Under the pieces are notes generated by a model. It was not told the origin of the DNA. It did no database searches and worked only from the letters and a program-made list of their open reading frames with translations. A stretch of DNA of 64,000 bases. Origin: Mesorhizobium sp. J8 (lineage in GTDB: Bacteria > Pseudomonadota > Alphaproteobacteria > Rhizobiales > Rhizobiaceae). This document shows, piece by piece, positions 54,463-63,822 of the stretch. Every line of letters begins with the position of its first letter. The stretch's first letter is position 1. Location: assembly GCF_016591715.1 (NCBI RefSeq), contig NZ_AP024109.1:3968001-4032000 (forward strand). Reading direction: 5' to 3'. Position numbers and translations under genes: made by a program.

Positions 54463-55953
54463 ATGTTTGATTTTGAACGCGGTCTCGCGGCCGCGAAGGG
54501 GCTCTTTTTGCCCGCGTTTGCCGCCGCCCTGCTCTCGGGATGCGTCGTCGGTCCGGACTACCAGAAGCCTTCGCTGGCGATGCCGGCAAGCTGGGGGCAG
54601 ACGACGGCGAAACCGGCAAAGCCGGCGCAACTGTCGAAATGGTGGCAACGCCTCCGCGACCCCGAACTGAACGCGCTTGTGGACGAAGCGGTCGCCGGCA
54701 ATCTCGATGTGGCAAGCGCCAAGGCTAAGATCCGCGAGGCGCGGGCGAGCTACCGCCAGTCGGTCGGCGCGTTGCTCCCCTCCGCCGACGGTTCGGCCTC
54801 GGCTACCCGCAACAGGGTCTCGGCTACCACCGCCGGCACCACAGCCAGCGAAACCTATAGCCAGTATCAGGCTGGCTTCGATTCCAGTTGGGAACTCGAC
54901 CTCTTCGGCGCCAACCGCAGAGCCGTCGAGGCGGCGAGCTATGGGCTGGACGCTTCCGAAGAGGAACTGCGTTCGACCCTTCTCACGCTGGTTGGCGATG
55001 TGACCTCAAACTACGTCCAGGCGCGCGGCTACCAGGCCCGCATCGCGCTTGCCCGGCGCTCCGCCGCATCGCAACGGCAGACTGCCCAACTCACCCGCAC
55101 CATGGCCTTGGCCGGCTCGGCGACCGCGGCCGATGTCGCCAAGGCGGAAGGACAGGCCAGCAGCACGGAAGCCGGCGTTCCGAGCCTGGAAGCGAGCTAT
55201 GCCGAGGCCGTGCATCGCCTTTCGGTGCTGACCGGGCGGCCGCCGGCGACACTCACGGAGCGCTTGAAGCGCCCGAGGCCCATCCCTGCGCCGCGCCTTC
55301 CGATCCCGACCGGTATCCCTGCCGACATCCTGCTCACCCGCCCGGACGTGCGCATGGCCGAGCGGCAATATGCGCAGTCCACCGCCAAGATCGGCCAGGC
55401 CGAGGCGGCGCGCTATCCGAGCGTCAGCCTGACCGGCGACATCAGCACCACGTCTCTCAAGCTCGGCGATCTCGGCAAGAACTCCACCATCGGCTGGTCC
55501 TTCGGACCGACGCTCAGCGTGCCGTTGTTCAATGGCGACCAGTTGCAGGCGTCCGTCGACGTCGCCAAAGCCCAGCGCGACCAGTATTTCGTCACCTACA
55601 AGGCCGCCGTGCTGGCCGCGCTGGAAGACGTGGAAAACGCCACCGTTTCGCTGTCGCAGGAGCGCATCAGGAATGGCAAGCTCGCCTCCTCCGCGAAGTC
55701 CTATGGCGATGCCGCGCGGCTTGAAAGAACGCTCTACAAGGCTGGCGAGACCAGCCTTCTCGACGTGCTTGATGCCGAGCGGTCGGCCTATTCCGCCGAC
55801 GATTCCGCCCTGCAAAGCCGCGTCTCGATCGCCACCGACTACATTGCCCTCAACAAGGCGCTTGGCGGCGGCTGGGACGGCGCGATCGACACCGCCAGGC
55901 CAGAAATCATCGATGTCGGCATCGGGCCGCGACTGGCATCGAAGGACCAGTGA
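54463..55953 (+). CDS. oprM: Outer-membrane efflux channel lipoprotein, OprM/NodT family
   Basis: This is a 496-residue protein. The ATG at 54463 (MFDFERGLAAAK) is followed by a lipoprotein signal ending AALLSGC and the family start VVGPDYQKPSLAMPASW. Both TolC-like repeats are present: KWWQRLRDPELNALVDEAV...REARASYRQSVGALLP and LTRPDVRMAERQYAQSTAKIGQAEAARYPSV (each shown in part). Conserved WSFGPTLSVPLFNG and YKAGETSLLDVLDAERS complete it. It forms the exit duct for AcrAB. The gap to acrB is 13 bases, so the three genes are one operon. Confidence 0.95.
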   Translation: MFDFERGLAAAKGLFLPAFAAALLSGCVVGPDYQKPSLAMPASWGQTTAKPAKPAQLSKWWQRLRDPELNALVDEAVAGNLDVASAKAKIREARASYRQSVGALLPSADGSASATRNRVSATTAGTTASETYSQYQAGFDSSWELDLFGANRRAVEAASYGLDASEEELRSTLLTLVGDVTSNYVQARGYQARIALARRSAASQRQTAQLTRTMALAGSATAADVAKAEGQASSTEAGVPSLEASYAEAVHRLSVLTGRPPATLTERLKRPRPIPAPRLPIPTGIPADILLTRPDVRMAERQYAQSTAKIGQAEAARYPSVSLTGDISTTSLKLGDLGKNSTIGWSFGPTLSVPLFNGDQLQASVDVAKAQRDQYFVTYKAAVLAALEDVENATVSLSQERIRNGKLASSAKSYGDAARLERTLYKAGETSLLDVLDAERSAYSADDSALQSRVSIATDYIALNKALGGGWDGAIDTARPEIIDVGIGPRLASKDQ

Positions 55954-56060
55954 GACAAGGTGCATGATGTCTATCCGCCTGTTGACGACACGTACAAATC
56001 TCCGTGAGCGATAGCCGCAAGCAATATCCCACTATATAACAGCGTCGCTGAGGTATTGAG

Positions 56061-56747
56061 ATGTCAGGCGCCTACGATCTCGGAACCAACCTGGTCCGCC
56101 GTATCTATGAAAAGCGCATAGATGCACCGGCCATTCTTGATGCCGGCACGCATTTTCCCAATGCCGCGAAGTTCAACGCCGCCTGGCAAGCTATCCGCGA
56201 CGAGGCGCTGGCGGCGAAGCTGAACAACGCGCCACGCTTCCACGACATCATGCCGGAGCAGGCCGATATATCGGCCAATGACGGTCTCGACTGGCGCATG
56301 TTCGTGCTCAAGGCCTACGACATGACGGTGCCGGAGAATCTGGCAAGGATGCCGGTGCTGAGCCGTCTGCTCACCGAGTGCCCGGAGGTCAAATCGGCGG
56401 CCGTCTCGTTCCTGGCCCCACGCAAGCACATCCCGCCGCACCGCGGACCTTTCCGTGGCATCATGCGGTTCCATCTCGGCCTGGTCATTCCGAAACAGGC
56501 GGATGGCCGTCCGGCGACGATCATGATGATCGATCACGAGGAAAGGCGCATTGCCGACGGCGAGTGCATGCTCTGGGACGACACGTTCGAGCATGAAGTC
56601 ATGAACAACTCGGATCAGCCGCGCGTCGCTCTCCTGCTCGACGTGTGGCGTCCGCAAATGCCGCTCGATATGGAAATCCTGTCGCGCGTGATCGTGCGGG
56701 GCGTGCAGGTGGGGATGCGCTATCGCGGCGTGTCGTTCGGTGGCTGA
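56061..56747 (+). CDS. Aspartyl/asparaginyl beta-hydroxylase family protein (LpxO-like)
   Basis: This is a 228-residue Fe(II)/2-oxoglutarate dioxygenase of the Asp_Arg_Hydrox family. Iron and co-substrate residues are seen in KHIPPHRGPFRGIMRFHLGL (first His and Arg in part), and the second His is in WDDTFEHEVMNNSDQPRVAL. There is no long tail of eukaryotic hydroxylases. Bacterial LpxO members hydroxylate a lipid A acyl chain at C2, and others act elsewhere, so the substrate is inferred. The ATG at 56061 follows GAGGTATTGAG with a modest site. It stands alone between oprM and the minus-strand DUF982 gene. Confidence 0.85.
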   Translation: MSGAYDLGTNLVRRIYEKRIDAPAILDAGTHFPNAAKFNAAWQAIRDEALAAKLNNAPRFHDIMPEQADISANDGLDWRMFVLKAYDMTVPENLARMPVLSRLLTECPEVKSAAVSFLAPRKHIPPHRGPFRGIMRFHLGLVIPKQADGRPATIMMIDHEERRIADGECMLWDDTFEHEVMNNSDQPRVALLLDVWRPQMPLDMEILSRVIVRGVQVGMRYRGVSFGG

Positions 56748-56763
56748 AAGCTGCGTCGCGGGC

Positions 56764-57069
56764 CTAAGCCCGTGCGTCGCGATATGCTCCCGCCCTGCTG
56801 CCAAGCTTGCCGGGGAACATCGCATCCTTCGCCAGCAATCCGCTGACACGACAGAAGGCCGCGAAGGCGCGGCAGGCTTCCTCGGCGCTGGCCACGTCGA
56901 CCGTCGCGCCGAAGCAGGCGTTGAACGCGGCTTCGTAGACCTTGCCCTGCCGGCGCTTCGGCCAGTCCTGCAGGAAATCCAGCGCCTGCTCGACGCTGTA
57001 GATTTCCTCGACAGGCAGTCCCGGCGCGGGCGTGATGCGCACCGGCACCTCGAATTGCAGTCTGTCCAT
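56764..57069 (-). CDS. DUF982 domain protein
   Basis: This is a 101-residue protein. The ATG at 57069 (MDRLQFEVPVRITPAPG) has GGGAGACAGGG upstream, so it is preferred over the longer frame. The DUF982 pattern is visible: FEVPVRI, a PVEEIYSVEQALDFLQDWP strand-helix, RRQGKVYEAAFNACFGATV and ASAEEACRAFAAFCRVSGLL. Small DUF982 proteins are numerous in rhizobia and have no known role that I can name. It is convergent with the hydroxylase gene (gap 16 bases) and divergent from the ABC ATPase gene. Confidence 0.8.
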   Translation of the reverse strand: MDRLQFEVPVRITPAPGLPVEEIYSVEQALDFLQDWPKRRQGKVYEAAFNACFGATVDVASAEEACRAFAAFCRVSGLLAKDAMFPGKLGSRAGAYRDARA

Positions 57070-57284
57070 TCCCTGTCTCCCGAACTGGCGCAGCCCAAGC
57101 AACGCCGCTCGTCTTGAAAAGTTGCTTTTGGCGGCCTTCTGACTCGCAAATGTGACCTCAGTGCGGTGAAGAATCGGTTCGCGGTCGCGGCGGATCGGCG
57201 TCCGTCCGCATCGATACCGGCCGCATTGCCAATGCCGGATTTCCACCGTATTGCCGGCCATCACAGCTGCCATGGACGAAAAAT

Positions 57285-58328
57285 ATGAGTGAGATCCGGG
57301 TCGAGTCCCTTGCCAAGCGCTATGGCGACACCACCGCGCTGGACGGAGTTTCGCTGGCCTTTCCGGAGGGATCGTTCACGGCGCTGCTCGGCGCTTCCGG
57401 CTGCGGCAAGACGACAATGCTGCGGTTGATCGCAGGCTTCGAGGCGCCGAGCGAAGGCCGCGTGTTCCTTGGCGACGCGCTTGTCGCCGACCCGAAGCGG
57501 CAGCTGCCGCCGGAGGCGCGCAATGTCGGCGTCGTTTTCCAATCCTATGCGCTCTGGCCGCATATGGATGTCGCGGAGAACGTCGCCTATCCGCTGAAAG
57601 CGAGGCACGTGCCTTCCGCCAGCATTCCTGCCCGCGTCGCGGCGGTGCTTGATATCGTCGGGCTCGGCGGCTACGCCAGGCGTCGCATCGACGAATTGTC
57701 GGGCGGCCAGAGGCAGCGCGTTGCGCTCGCCCGCTGTCTCGTCGCCGAAACCGGCATCATCCTGTTCGACGAGCCGCTCGCCAATCTCGACATGCATCTG
57801 CGCGCCTCGATGGTCGACGCTTTCCGCGATATCCATCGCCGCACCGGCGCGACCATCGTCTATGTCACGCATGATCAGGCCGAGGCGCTGGCGCTGGCGG
57901 ATCGCGTCGCCGTGATGAGCAAGGGCAGAGTGCTGCAGGCCGCGCCCCCGCAAGAGATCTATCGTTCTCCCGCCGACGCCGCTGTTGCCGGTTTCGTCGG
58001 CCGCGGCAGCCTGATCTCGGGCAACACCGTCGGCCATTCGGATCGGACCTCGATCATCGATGTCGCCGGCCACCGCCTTGCCGCGCGTAGCCACAACAAG
58101 CCGGCCGGTCCGGTCAAGGTCCTGCTGCGGCCTGAAGCCCTGCGCATCGCGGCCGAGGGCCTGCCAGCCACTGTGCTGGACAGCGTCTATCGCGGCCCCG
58201 TGCATGAAGTGCGGCTGGCACTCGCCGGGCCCGGACAGCATCTGCTGGTTGACAGCACCGAGGCGCTGGCGATCGGGCAGCATGTGCATGTCGCTGTTTC
58301 CGATGCGTGGGTAGTGCCGGGCGCCTAG
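57285..58328 (+). CDS. ABC transporter ATP-binding protein (FbpC/PotA type)
   Basis: This is a 347-residue protein. The nucleotide-binding domain has Walker A LGASGCGKTTMLRLI, Q-loop VFQSYALWPHM, signature DELSGGQRQRVALARCL, Walker B GIILFDEPLANLD and the H-loop VYVTHDQAEAL. A C-terminal OB/TOBE-type domain follows (PVKVLLRPEALRI). It energises an importer of the iron/putrescine/phosphonate class. Its likely partners, the permease and binding protein, are on the opposite strand and converge on it. The stop TAG shares its last two bases with the start of a family A repeat. Confidence 0.95.
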   Translation: MSEIRVESLAKRYGDTTALDGVSLAFPEGSFTALLGASGCGKTTMLRLIAGFEAPSEGRVFLGDALVADPKRQLPPEARNVGVVFQSYALWPHMDVAENVAYPLKARHVPSASIPARVAAVLDIVGLGGYARRRIDELSGGQRQRVALARCLVAETGIILFDEPLANLDMHLRASMVDAFRDIHRRTGATIVYVTHDQAEALALADRVAVMSKGRVLQAAPPQEIYRSPADAAVAGFVGRGSLISGNTVGHSDRTSIIDVAGHRLAARSHNKPAGPVKVLLRPEALRIAAEGLPATVLDSVYRGPVHEVRLALAGPGQHLLVDSTEALAIGQHVHVAVSDAWVVPGA

Positions 58329-58382
58329 AGCAATTCCAGGAAAAGTGCGTAGCGGTTTTCATCCGGAATTGCGGAAAACAAA
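58327..58382. repeat. Family A repeat, first hairpin only, between convergent ABC transporter genes
   Basis: AGAGCAATTCCAGGAAAAG...GCGGTTTTCATCCGGAATTGC repeats the first half of the elements at 1068 and 2764. The second hairpin is absent. It fills nearly the whole 56-base gap between the ATPase stop and the permease stop and overlaps the former, so it could act as a shared terminator-like hairpin. Confidence 0.8.
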
Positions 58383-58384
58383 GG

Positions 58385-60130
58385 TCATCGCCAGGGCAAC
58401 ACGCCTGCCGGCAGGCGGCGGCCCAACCGGTCGAGCGCCAGAAGCAGCAGGATCACGACGGCGATCGTGGACACCGCGATTGCCGCCGCCTGCGTGCCCA
58501 ACCCCGCCTCTTCCAGGCTGAACAGCACGACGCCGAGCGTCTCCTTGCCGCTCGACCACAACAGCGCCGAGACGGTTAACTCGTTAAAAGCGCTCATGAA
58601 CACCAGCAGCCCGCCCGCCACAACCGCGGGCGCCGCGAGCGGCGTGGTGATCGTCACGAGCCGCCGCAAAGGGCCGGCGCCGGATACTGCTGCCGCTTCG
58701 TCAAGATCGCGCGGAATTTGCCCGACGGCCGTCGTCACCGGCTTCAACGCCAGCGTCAGGAAGCGCATCGCGTAGGCGACCAGGATGATCGAGGCTGTCG
58801 CATAGAGGCTGCCGATCAGCGGCAACGGCCGTAGGAAAAGCAGGATGCAGGCGATCGCCAGCACCACGCCGGGGATCGTGTAAGGCAGGTCGACGATGCC
58901 GCCGAGCACGCGCCGCCAGCCTTTGTCGAAGCGCTCGAGCGTTGCTGCCATCGGGATGACGCCGAGGGCAAGCATCAGCGCCGCGCCGCCGGCAAAGAAC
59001 AGCGAGTTGCGGAAGGCGCGCACCGTGGACGCCTGCCGGACGAGCACTTCCGCATAATTGGCGATCGTAGCCGTGCGCGGACCGAGCGGCACGCCGAAGG
59101 AAGGCACCAGCGACGTCGCCAGCAACGCGCAGGCCGGAAGGATCAGGATCAGGCCGACGACCAGCCACCCGGCGCAGGCAAGCGGCAGTCGGAAGCGTCC
59201 TAGCTCGAATCGCGCAGGCGTGCCCGCAACGATGCGGTGCCCGGCGCCGCGCAATGCCAGCGACTGCAACACCATGCCGACAAGCGCCAGGGCGCCGACC
59301 AGCACCGACAGCGCCGCGATCCGCGGCAGGACGCTCGGCCCGAAGCTCGACAGGTCCTGGTAGATCAAGGTCGGCAGGGTGAGATAATTGGCCGGCATGC
59401 CGAGCAGCGCGGGTATGCCGAAATTGCCGACCCCTGAGACGAAGGCAAGCGCGGCGGCTGCCACCACATAGGGCCGCACGACCGGCAGCACGATGGTCCG
59501 CAGCACGGCGAGCGGCCGCGCGCCGCAGGATCGCGCCGCCTCGACCAGATCGCGCGGCACGCGCGACAGCCCTGCCCGCATGGTGATGAAGACGATCGGC
59601 GCGTGTTGCACGCCGTAGAGAAGGATGATGCCGCCACGGCCAAGCATTGGATTGCCGCTGCCGGGCTGAGGCGCCAGCCCGAGCATGCCGAGCAGCGTGC
59701 TCGATGGACCGAAGAGGTGCAGCCAGGCGAGCGCCGTCACCTGCGGCGCGATCATCAGCGGCAGAAGCAGGAGGAAGCCGAGGATCTTTCGTCCCGGCAG
59801 ATCGGTCATCGTCACCGCGACGGCGAACGGAATGCCGAGGCAAAGCGCCAGCAGCGCGCCGAAGAAAGCCGTGTCCAGCGTGTGCCAAGTCGCCCTGAGC
59901 GCGGCAGGGCTGGCAAGCCGCCCGGCGAAGGCAGCGAAATCGACCTCTCCCCCAGGCGCGATCGCCGCCAGCACGAGGCGCGCCATCGGCAGCAGGCTGA
60001 GCACCGCGATGGCCGAGAGCACGGCCAGCGCCGACAGACGCTGGCCGGATATCGGGGCCGACGGCGCGAAACCGCCTGCCTGCGGCAACGCCGGGCTCGC
60101 CCCGGCGACGCGATGGTCCGTGGAGGTCAA
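58385..60130 (-). CDS. ABC transporter permease with two fused permease domains (FbpB type)
   Basis: This is a 581-residue protein with about twelve membrane helices. Two copies of the cytoplasmic EAA coupling loop mark the two fused domains: DLVEAARSCGARPLAVLRTI near residue 200 and DLDEAAAVSGAGPLRRLVTI near residue 485. This duplicated form is typical of iron(III) and related importers, where one chain provides the whole channel. It follows the binding-protein gene on the same strand (gap 18 bases) and converges on the ATPase gene. Confidence 0.94.
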   Translation of the reverse strand: MTSTDHRVAGASPALPQAGGFAPSAPISGQRLSALAVLSAIAVLSLLPMARLVLAAIAPGGEVDFAAFAGRLASPAALRATWHTLDTAFFGALLALCLGIPFAVAVTMTDLPGRKILGFLLLLPLMIAPQVTALAWLHLFGPSSTLLGMLGLAPQPGSGNPMLGRGGIILLYGVQHAPIVFITMRAGLSRVPRDLVEAARSCGARPLAVLRTIVLPVVRPYVVAAAALAFVSGVGNFGIPALLGMPANYLTLPTLIYQDLSSFGPSVLPRIAALSVLVGALALVGMVLQSLALRGAGHRIVAGTPARFELGRFRLPLACAGWLVVGLILILPACALLATSLVPSFGVPLGPRTATIANYAEVLVRQASTVRAFRNSLFFAGGAALMLALGVIPMAATLERFDKGWRRVLGGIVDLPYTIPGVVLAIACILLFLRPLPLIGSLYATASIILVAYAMRFLTLALKPVTTAVGQIPRDLDEAAAVSGAGPLRRLVTITTPLAAPAVVAGGLLVFMSAFNELTVSALLWSSGKETLGVVLFSLEEAGLGTQAAAIAVSTIAVVILLLLALDRLGRRLPAGVLPWR

Positions 60131-60148
60131 ACTTGCCTTCCGGGCCGC

Positions 60149-61123
60149 TTACTGGCTCATCACCGTGCTGAACTTTTCCTTGTTCTGCGCATCGTTGGCG
60201 AGCGCGGCCGCCGCATCATAGTCCAGCACCTTGATCGAGGCGCGGTCCGGATAGCCGGCCGGCAGCGCGACGTCGGCGCGCGCCGGGATGTAGCCCATCT
60301 TGGCCGCCACTTCCTGCCCGTCCTTCGACAAGAGGAAATCGACGAAGGCCTTGGCGGCGTCCTTGTTCTTGGCGGTGGAGAGGATGGCGACTGGCTCGGT
60401 GACGGCTGACACGCCTTCCTTCGGGAAGACGAACTCGACAGGCGCGCCCTTGGCCTTCTCGCGGATCGGCATGTAGTCGACGATCATGCCGAACAGCTTG
60501 TCGCCACCGCTGACAGCCTTGAGCACGTCGCCATTGCCGCCGCTCGCCTGCGCCCCGTTCTTGGCGAGCGCGCCGTAATAGTCCCAGCCTTCCGGCAGGT
60601 TGCCGGTCAGCGTCACCGTGTGGATCATCGCGGCGCCGGAAGTCAGGGGGCTCGGCATCGCGATCAGGCCCTTGGCCTCGGGTTTCTTCAGATCTTCCCA
60701 ACTCGTCGGCACGAAAGGCGCCTTGGTGTTGTAGACGATGCCGGTGGTGATCAGCTTAGTCGAAAAATAGGTCTTGTCCTTGTCGTAGAGCGCGGCGTCG
60801 AGGCCGTCGACCTTGGCTTCCGGATAGGCGAGCAGGCGACCTTCCTTCTTCAAGCCTTCCATGGTCACGACATCGGCGATCAGAAGCACGTCGGCCTGCG
60901 GCTGGCCGGCCTCGATCTCGGCGCGCAGCTTCGCCAGGATCTTCGGCGTGCCGTCGCGCACCCAGTCGACCTTGATGCCCGGGTTCTTGGCCATGAAGGC
61001 GTCGACTGTCTGCTGTGCGTCGGTGTTCGGCTGGCTGGTGTAGAGCACCAGCGTGCCGTCGGCGGCGGCAGCGCCGGCCACGGTGGATGCCAGCAAGAGG
61101 GCGGCGAGAACGATCTGACGCAT
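60149..61123 (-). CDS. Periplasmic binding protein of the FbpA/AfuA/PhnS class
   Basis: This is a 324-residue protein. The ATG at 61123 (MRQIVLAALLLASTVAGAAAA) opens a signal peptide; the frame is open further upstream without sense. The mature part starts DGTLVLYTSQPNTDAQQTVD, the iron/phosphonate-type class pattern, with PGIKVDWVRDGTPKILAKL and QPQADVLLIADVVTMEGL. The paired tyrosines near the C-terminus expected for direct ferric iron binding are not evident, so another ligand (phosphonate, sugar phosphate, chelated iron) is possible. It precedes the fused permease gene on the same strand. Confidence 0.92.
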   Translation of the reverse strand: MRQIVLAALLLASTVAGAAAADGTLVLYTSQPNTDAQQTVDAFMAKNPGIKVDWVRDGTPKILAKLRAEIEAGQPQADVLLIADVVTMEGLKKEGRLLAYPEAKVDGLDAALYDKDKTYFSTKLITTGIVYNTKAPFVPTSWEDLKKPEAKGLIAMPSPLTSGAAMIHTVTLTGNLPEGWDYYGALAKNGAQASGGNGDVLKAVSGGDKLFGMIVDYMPIREKAKGAPVEFVFPKEGVSAVTEPVAILSTAKNKDAAKAFVDFLLSKDGQEVAAKMGYIPARADVALPAGYPDRASIKVLDYDAAAALANDAQNKEKFSTVMSQ

Positions 61124-61268
61124 GGAAATACCTGTCTTGATCAAAGCTGAGGGAAGTCCGGCGAGCGCCGGGGCTGGAAACCTGACTAATGCCGCAGGAT
61201 AACCATTATGTGACAGGGCGACGCAACCCGCGCCGCCCTGCCCTTGCTCCTGTTCCATGTCGTCGACG

Positions 61269-61505
61269 CTACTGGTTGGCCGGGTCGGTCTCGGCGTCAT
61301 AGGCCATGCGGAGAACCACCATCAGCAGATAGGCGGACGGCAGCGCGAAGATGGCGGCGAGCACGATCGCCGCCGTCCCTTCCATGCGAAGGGTGGCGGC
61401 AACGGCCCAGTAGACGGTGCCGATGCAGATTGTCGCCTGTACCGCCAGGAAGGAGGCCGCGGCAGCCGCGCGGGTGAGGGTCTTGAACGTCTTGATGCGT
61501 TGCAT
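61269..61505 (-). CDS. Small two-span membrane protein, function unknown
   Basis: This is a 78-residue protein. The ATG at 61505 (MQRIKTFKTLTRAAAAA) fits a membrane protein with a basic N-terminus and two hydrophobic spans, SFLAVQATICIGTVYWAVA and AAIVLAAIFALPSAYLLMVV, joined by a short loop and ending in an acidic tail DAETDPANQ. The ribosome binding site is weak. It lies upstream of the ABC operon on the same strand (145 bases) and may or may not be co-transcribed. No family is recognised. Confidence 0.6.
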   Translation of the reverse strand: MQRIKTFKTLTRAAAAASFLAVQATICIGTVYWAVAATLRMEGTAAIVLAAIFALPSAYLLMVVLRMAYDAETDPANQ

Positions 61506-61614
61506 TGAACGGAATCCGAATTGACGCGCATGCGACCGGCGGACGGCCGGCGGCCGTCGCCGGGTCGCGACGCGAGGAAATGTTTTGATCTGATTGCCGC
61601 TTCGCGGCCGAGCC

Positions 61615-62010
61615 TTATGCCGCGGGCGGCGCGCGGGGCTGGTTGGTGCGCGAAGGCGTCGCGGTTCCTGCCGCGGGCGTAACGCCCATTTCGGCTGGCG
61701 ACGTCTGTGCGATGACCAAAAGATCGCCGGCGGGCACAACCACGCCGGGATTGCCGCTGTGGAGCTTTATCGGCAGCGGCCGCCCAACGCGGACTTCAAG
61801 TCCCTGCGCCTTGCCGTTCGTCCTGAGCAGCGCGATCGCGTCGGCCTGGCGGGCGGCGCTGATGCTGGAGCCGGCCTGGAGCGAGACGGCCGACGCTGAG
61901 ATTCCAGCCTGAGCAAAGCTCAGCAGCGCGAGCACCAGCAGCGCCATCAGGCCCGCGAAAGCGGTCCTGACCGGCAGCAGCTTCGATCTTTCGCGTTCAG
62001 GCGCCGTCAA
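61615..62010 (-). CDS. Membrane-anchored or secreted small protein, function unknown
   Basis: This is a 131-residue protein. I choose the TTG at 62010, because GGAGACAGCC precedes it at good spacing and the peptide MTAPERERSKLLPVRTAF gives a charged N-terminus before the hydrophobic run AGLMALLVLALLSFAQAG. The remainder is a small periplasmic domain (LQAGSSISAARQADAIALL, GKAQGLEVRVGRPLPI, GVVVPAGDLLVIAQ) with a Pro/Ala tail. I know no named family. It is divergent from map, 170 bases away. Confidence 0.6.
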   Translation of the reverse strand: MTAPERERSKLLPVRTAFAGLMALLVLALLSFAQAGISASAVSLQAGSSISAARQADAIALLRTNGKAQGLEVRVGRPLPIKLHSGNPGVVVPAGDLLVIAQTSPAEMGVTPAAGTATPSRTNQPRAPPAA

Positions 62011-62180
62011 GGCTGTCTCCGGATACCACAACCGCCCTAACCCATGGAACGGCCGAAGGAAAGCCGCAATGGAGGCCGCAAGCGCACTTCATCCTTGAAC
62101 CTTGCGGCTTCCGGTGCCAAATCTGGCGCAGATTTTTCGCATTCGGCCGTTTTGGGGCCAATGCCGGCAAACGGACAAAA

Positions 62181-63008
62181 ATGGTTACCTATCTCGACGC
62201 CTCCACGGCCCCGCTGCGAAACACCGGCCAGATCCGCCTCTATGGCGAGGAAGGCTTTGCCGGCATGCGCAAGGCCTGCGATCTGACCGCGCGCTGCCTC
62301 GACGAGCTCGTGCCGATGGTGAAGCCCGGCGTAACGACCGAAGCGATCGACCGCTTCGTCTTCGAGTTCGGCATGGACCATGGCGCGCTGCCGGCGACGC
62401 TCAATTACCGCGGCTACACCAAGTCGTCCTGCACTTCGATCAATCACGTCGTCTGCCACGGCATTCCCGACAACAAGCCACTGAAGGAAGGCGACATCGT
62501 CAACATCGACGTCACCTACATCCTCGACGGCTGGCATGGCGATTCGTCCCGCATGTATCCGGTCGGCACCATCAAGCGCGCCGCCGAACGCTTGCTCGAG
62601 GTAACTTACGAGTGCCTGATGCGCGGCATCGCCGCGATCAAGCCCGGCGCCCGCACCGGCGCCATCGGCGCCGCGATCCAGACCTATGCCGAGGCCGAGC
62701 GCTGCTCGGTGGTGCGCGATTTCTGCGGCCACGGCGTGGGCCAGCTTTTCCACGACGCGCCGAACATCCTGCATTACGGCACCGTCAATGAAGGCGTCGA
62801 GATGCGGCCCGGCATGATCTTCACCGTCGAGCCGATGATCAATCTCGGCCGTCCGCATGTGAAGGTTCTGTCGGACGGCTGGACCGCGGTGACCCGCGAC
62901 CGCTCGCTGTCGGCGCAGTACGAGCACACGATCGGCGTCACCGACAGCGGCTGCGAGATCTTCACTTTGTCGCCGAAAAAGCTCGACCGCCCTGGCTTGC
63001 CGGCCTAG
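62181..63008 (+). CDS. map: Methionine aminopeptidase, type I
   Basis: This is a 275-residue protein. It removes the initiator methionine from nascent proteins and needs two metal ions. The metal ligands are in [18 protein letters not shown] (Asp pair), [20 protein letters not shown] (His) and [11 protein letters not shown] plus EHTIGV (Glu pair). Its length and the lack of an N-terminal SH3-like extension fit type Ia/b. The start ATG at 62181 lacks a strong ribosome binding site. It is followed by radC after 35 bases on the same strand. Confidence 0.97.
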   Translation: MVTYLDASTAPLRNTGQIRLYGEEGFAGMRKACDLTARCLDELVPMVKPGVTTEAIDRFVFEFGMDHGALPATLNYRGYTKSSCTSINHVVCHGIPDNKPLKEGDIVNIDVTYILDGWHGDSSRMYPVGTIKRAAERLLEVTYECLMRGIAAIKPGARTGAIGAAIQTYAEAERCSVVRDFCGHGVGQLFHDAPNILHYGTVNEGVEMRPGMIFTVEPMINLGRPHVKVLSDGWTAVTRDRSLSAQYEHTIGVTDSGCEIFTLSPKKLDRPGLPA

Positions 63009-63043
63009 AACTTGGACTAAGCCTGAGGGGGAGCGGGCGAATA

Positions 63044-63805
63044 ATGGGCAAAGTCGAGGACGAGCGGGCGTTCTTTTCCGAAAGCTGGATCGAACCGCCC
63101 GAGACGGCGCCGAAAAAGACTGCGGCAGCGGAAAAGCCCCATTATCACGGCCATCGCGACCGCCTGCGCGAACGTTTTGCCGCCGGTGGACCAGACGCGC
63201 TGCCCGACTATGAGCTGCTCGAGCTGCTGCTCTTCCGGCTGATCCCGCGCGTCGACACCAAGCCGATCGCCAAGGCGCTGATCGCCCGTTTCGGCTCGCT
63301 CGCCGAGGTGCTCGGCGCGCCGGCATCCCTGCTCGAGGAAGTCAAAGGCATCGGTCCGACAGTCGCGACCGATCTCAAGGTCATCGCCGCGACGGCCCAG
63401 CGTATGGCGCGCGGCGAGGTGCGCGGCCGCGAAGTCCTGTCCAACTGGACGCAACTGCTCGACTATTGCCGTTCGGCCATGGCTTTCGAGAACCGCGAGC
63501 AGTTTCGCGTGTTGTTCCTCGACAAGAAAAACGGGCTGATCGCCGACGAGGTGCAGCAGACCGGCACGGTCGACCACACGCCGGTCTATCCGCGCGAGGT
63601 GGTGAAGCGCGCGCTCGAACTCTCCGCCAGCGCCGTCATCCTGGTGCACAATCACCCTTCGGGCGATCCGACGCCGTCGCGCGCGGACATCGAGATGACC
63701 AAGCAGATCATCGACACGGCGAAACCCCTCGGCATCGCCGTGCACGACCACATCATCATCGGCCGCAAGGGCAATGCCTCGATGAAGGGCCTGCTGCTGA
63801 TCTGA
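63044..63805 (+). CDS. radC: RadC family (JAB/JAMM domain) protein
   Basis: This is a 253-residue protein. The N-terminal helix-hairpin-helix region reads [20 protein letters not shown] and [18 protein letters not shown]. The C-terminal MPN+/JAMM domain has the metal motif [19 protein letters not shown]. The family was named for a supposed repair role, and its real activity is uncertain. The ATG at 63044 has GGGGGAG upstream. It follows map and precedes the cysteine hydrolase gene. Confidence 0.94.
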   Translation: MGKVEDERAFFSESWIEPPETAPKKTAAAEKPHYHGHRDRLRERFAAGGPDALPDYELLELLLFRLIPRVDTKPIAKALIARFGSLAEVLGAPASLLEEVKGIGPTVATDLKVIAATAQRMARGEVRGREVLSNWTQLLDYCRSAMAFENREQFRVLFLDKKNGLIADEVQQTGTVDHTPVYPREVVKRALELSASAVILVHNHPSGDPTPSRADIEMTKQIIDTAKPLGIAVHDHIIIGRKGNASMKGLLLI

Positions 63806-63822
63806 AACCGGGAAGAATCGGC

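Noticed and set aside
60149..61123. Calling the importer a ferric iron transporter outright
   Set aside because: The paired C-terminal tyrosines that bind iron in FbpA are not evident, so the ligand is left open.
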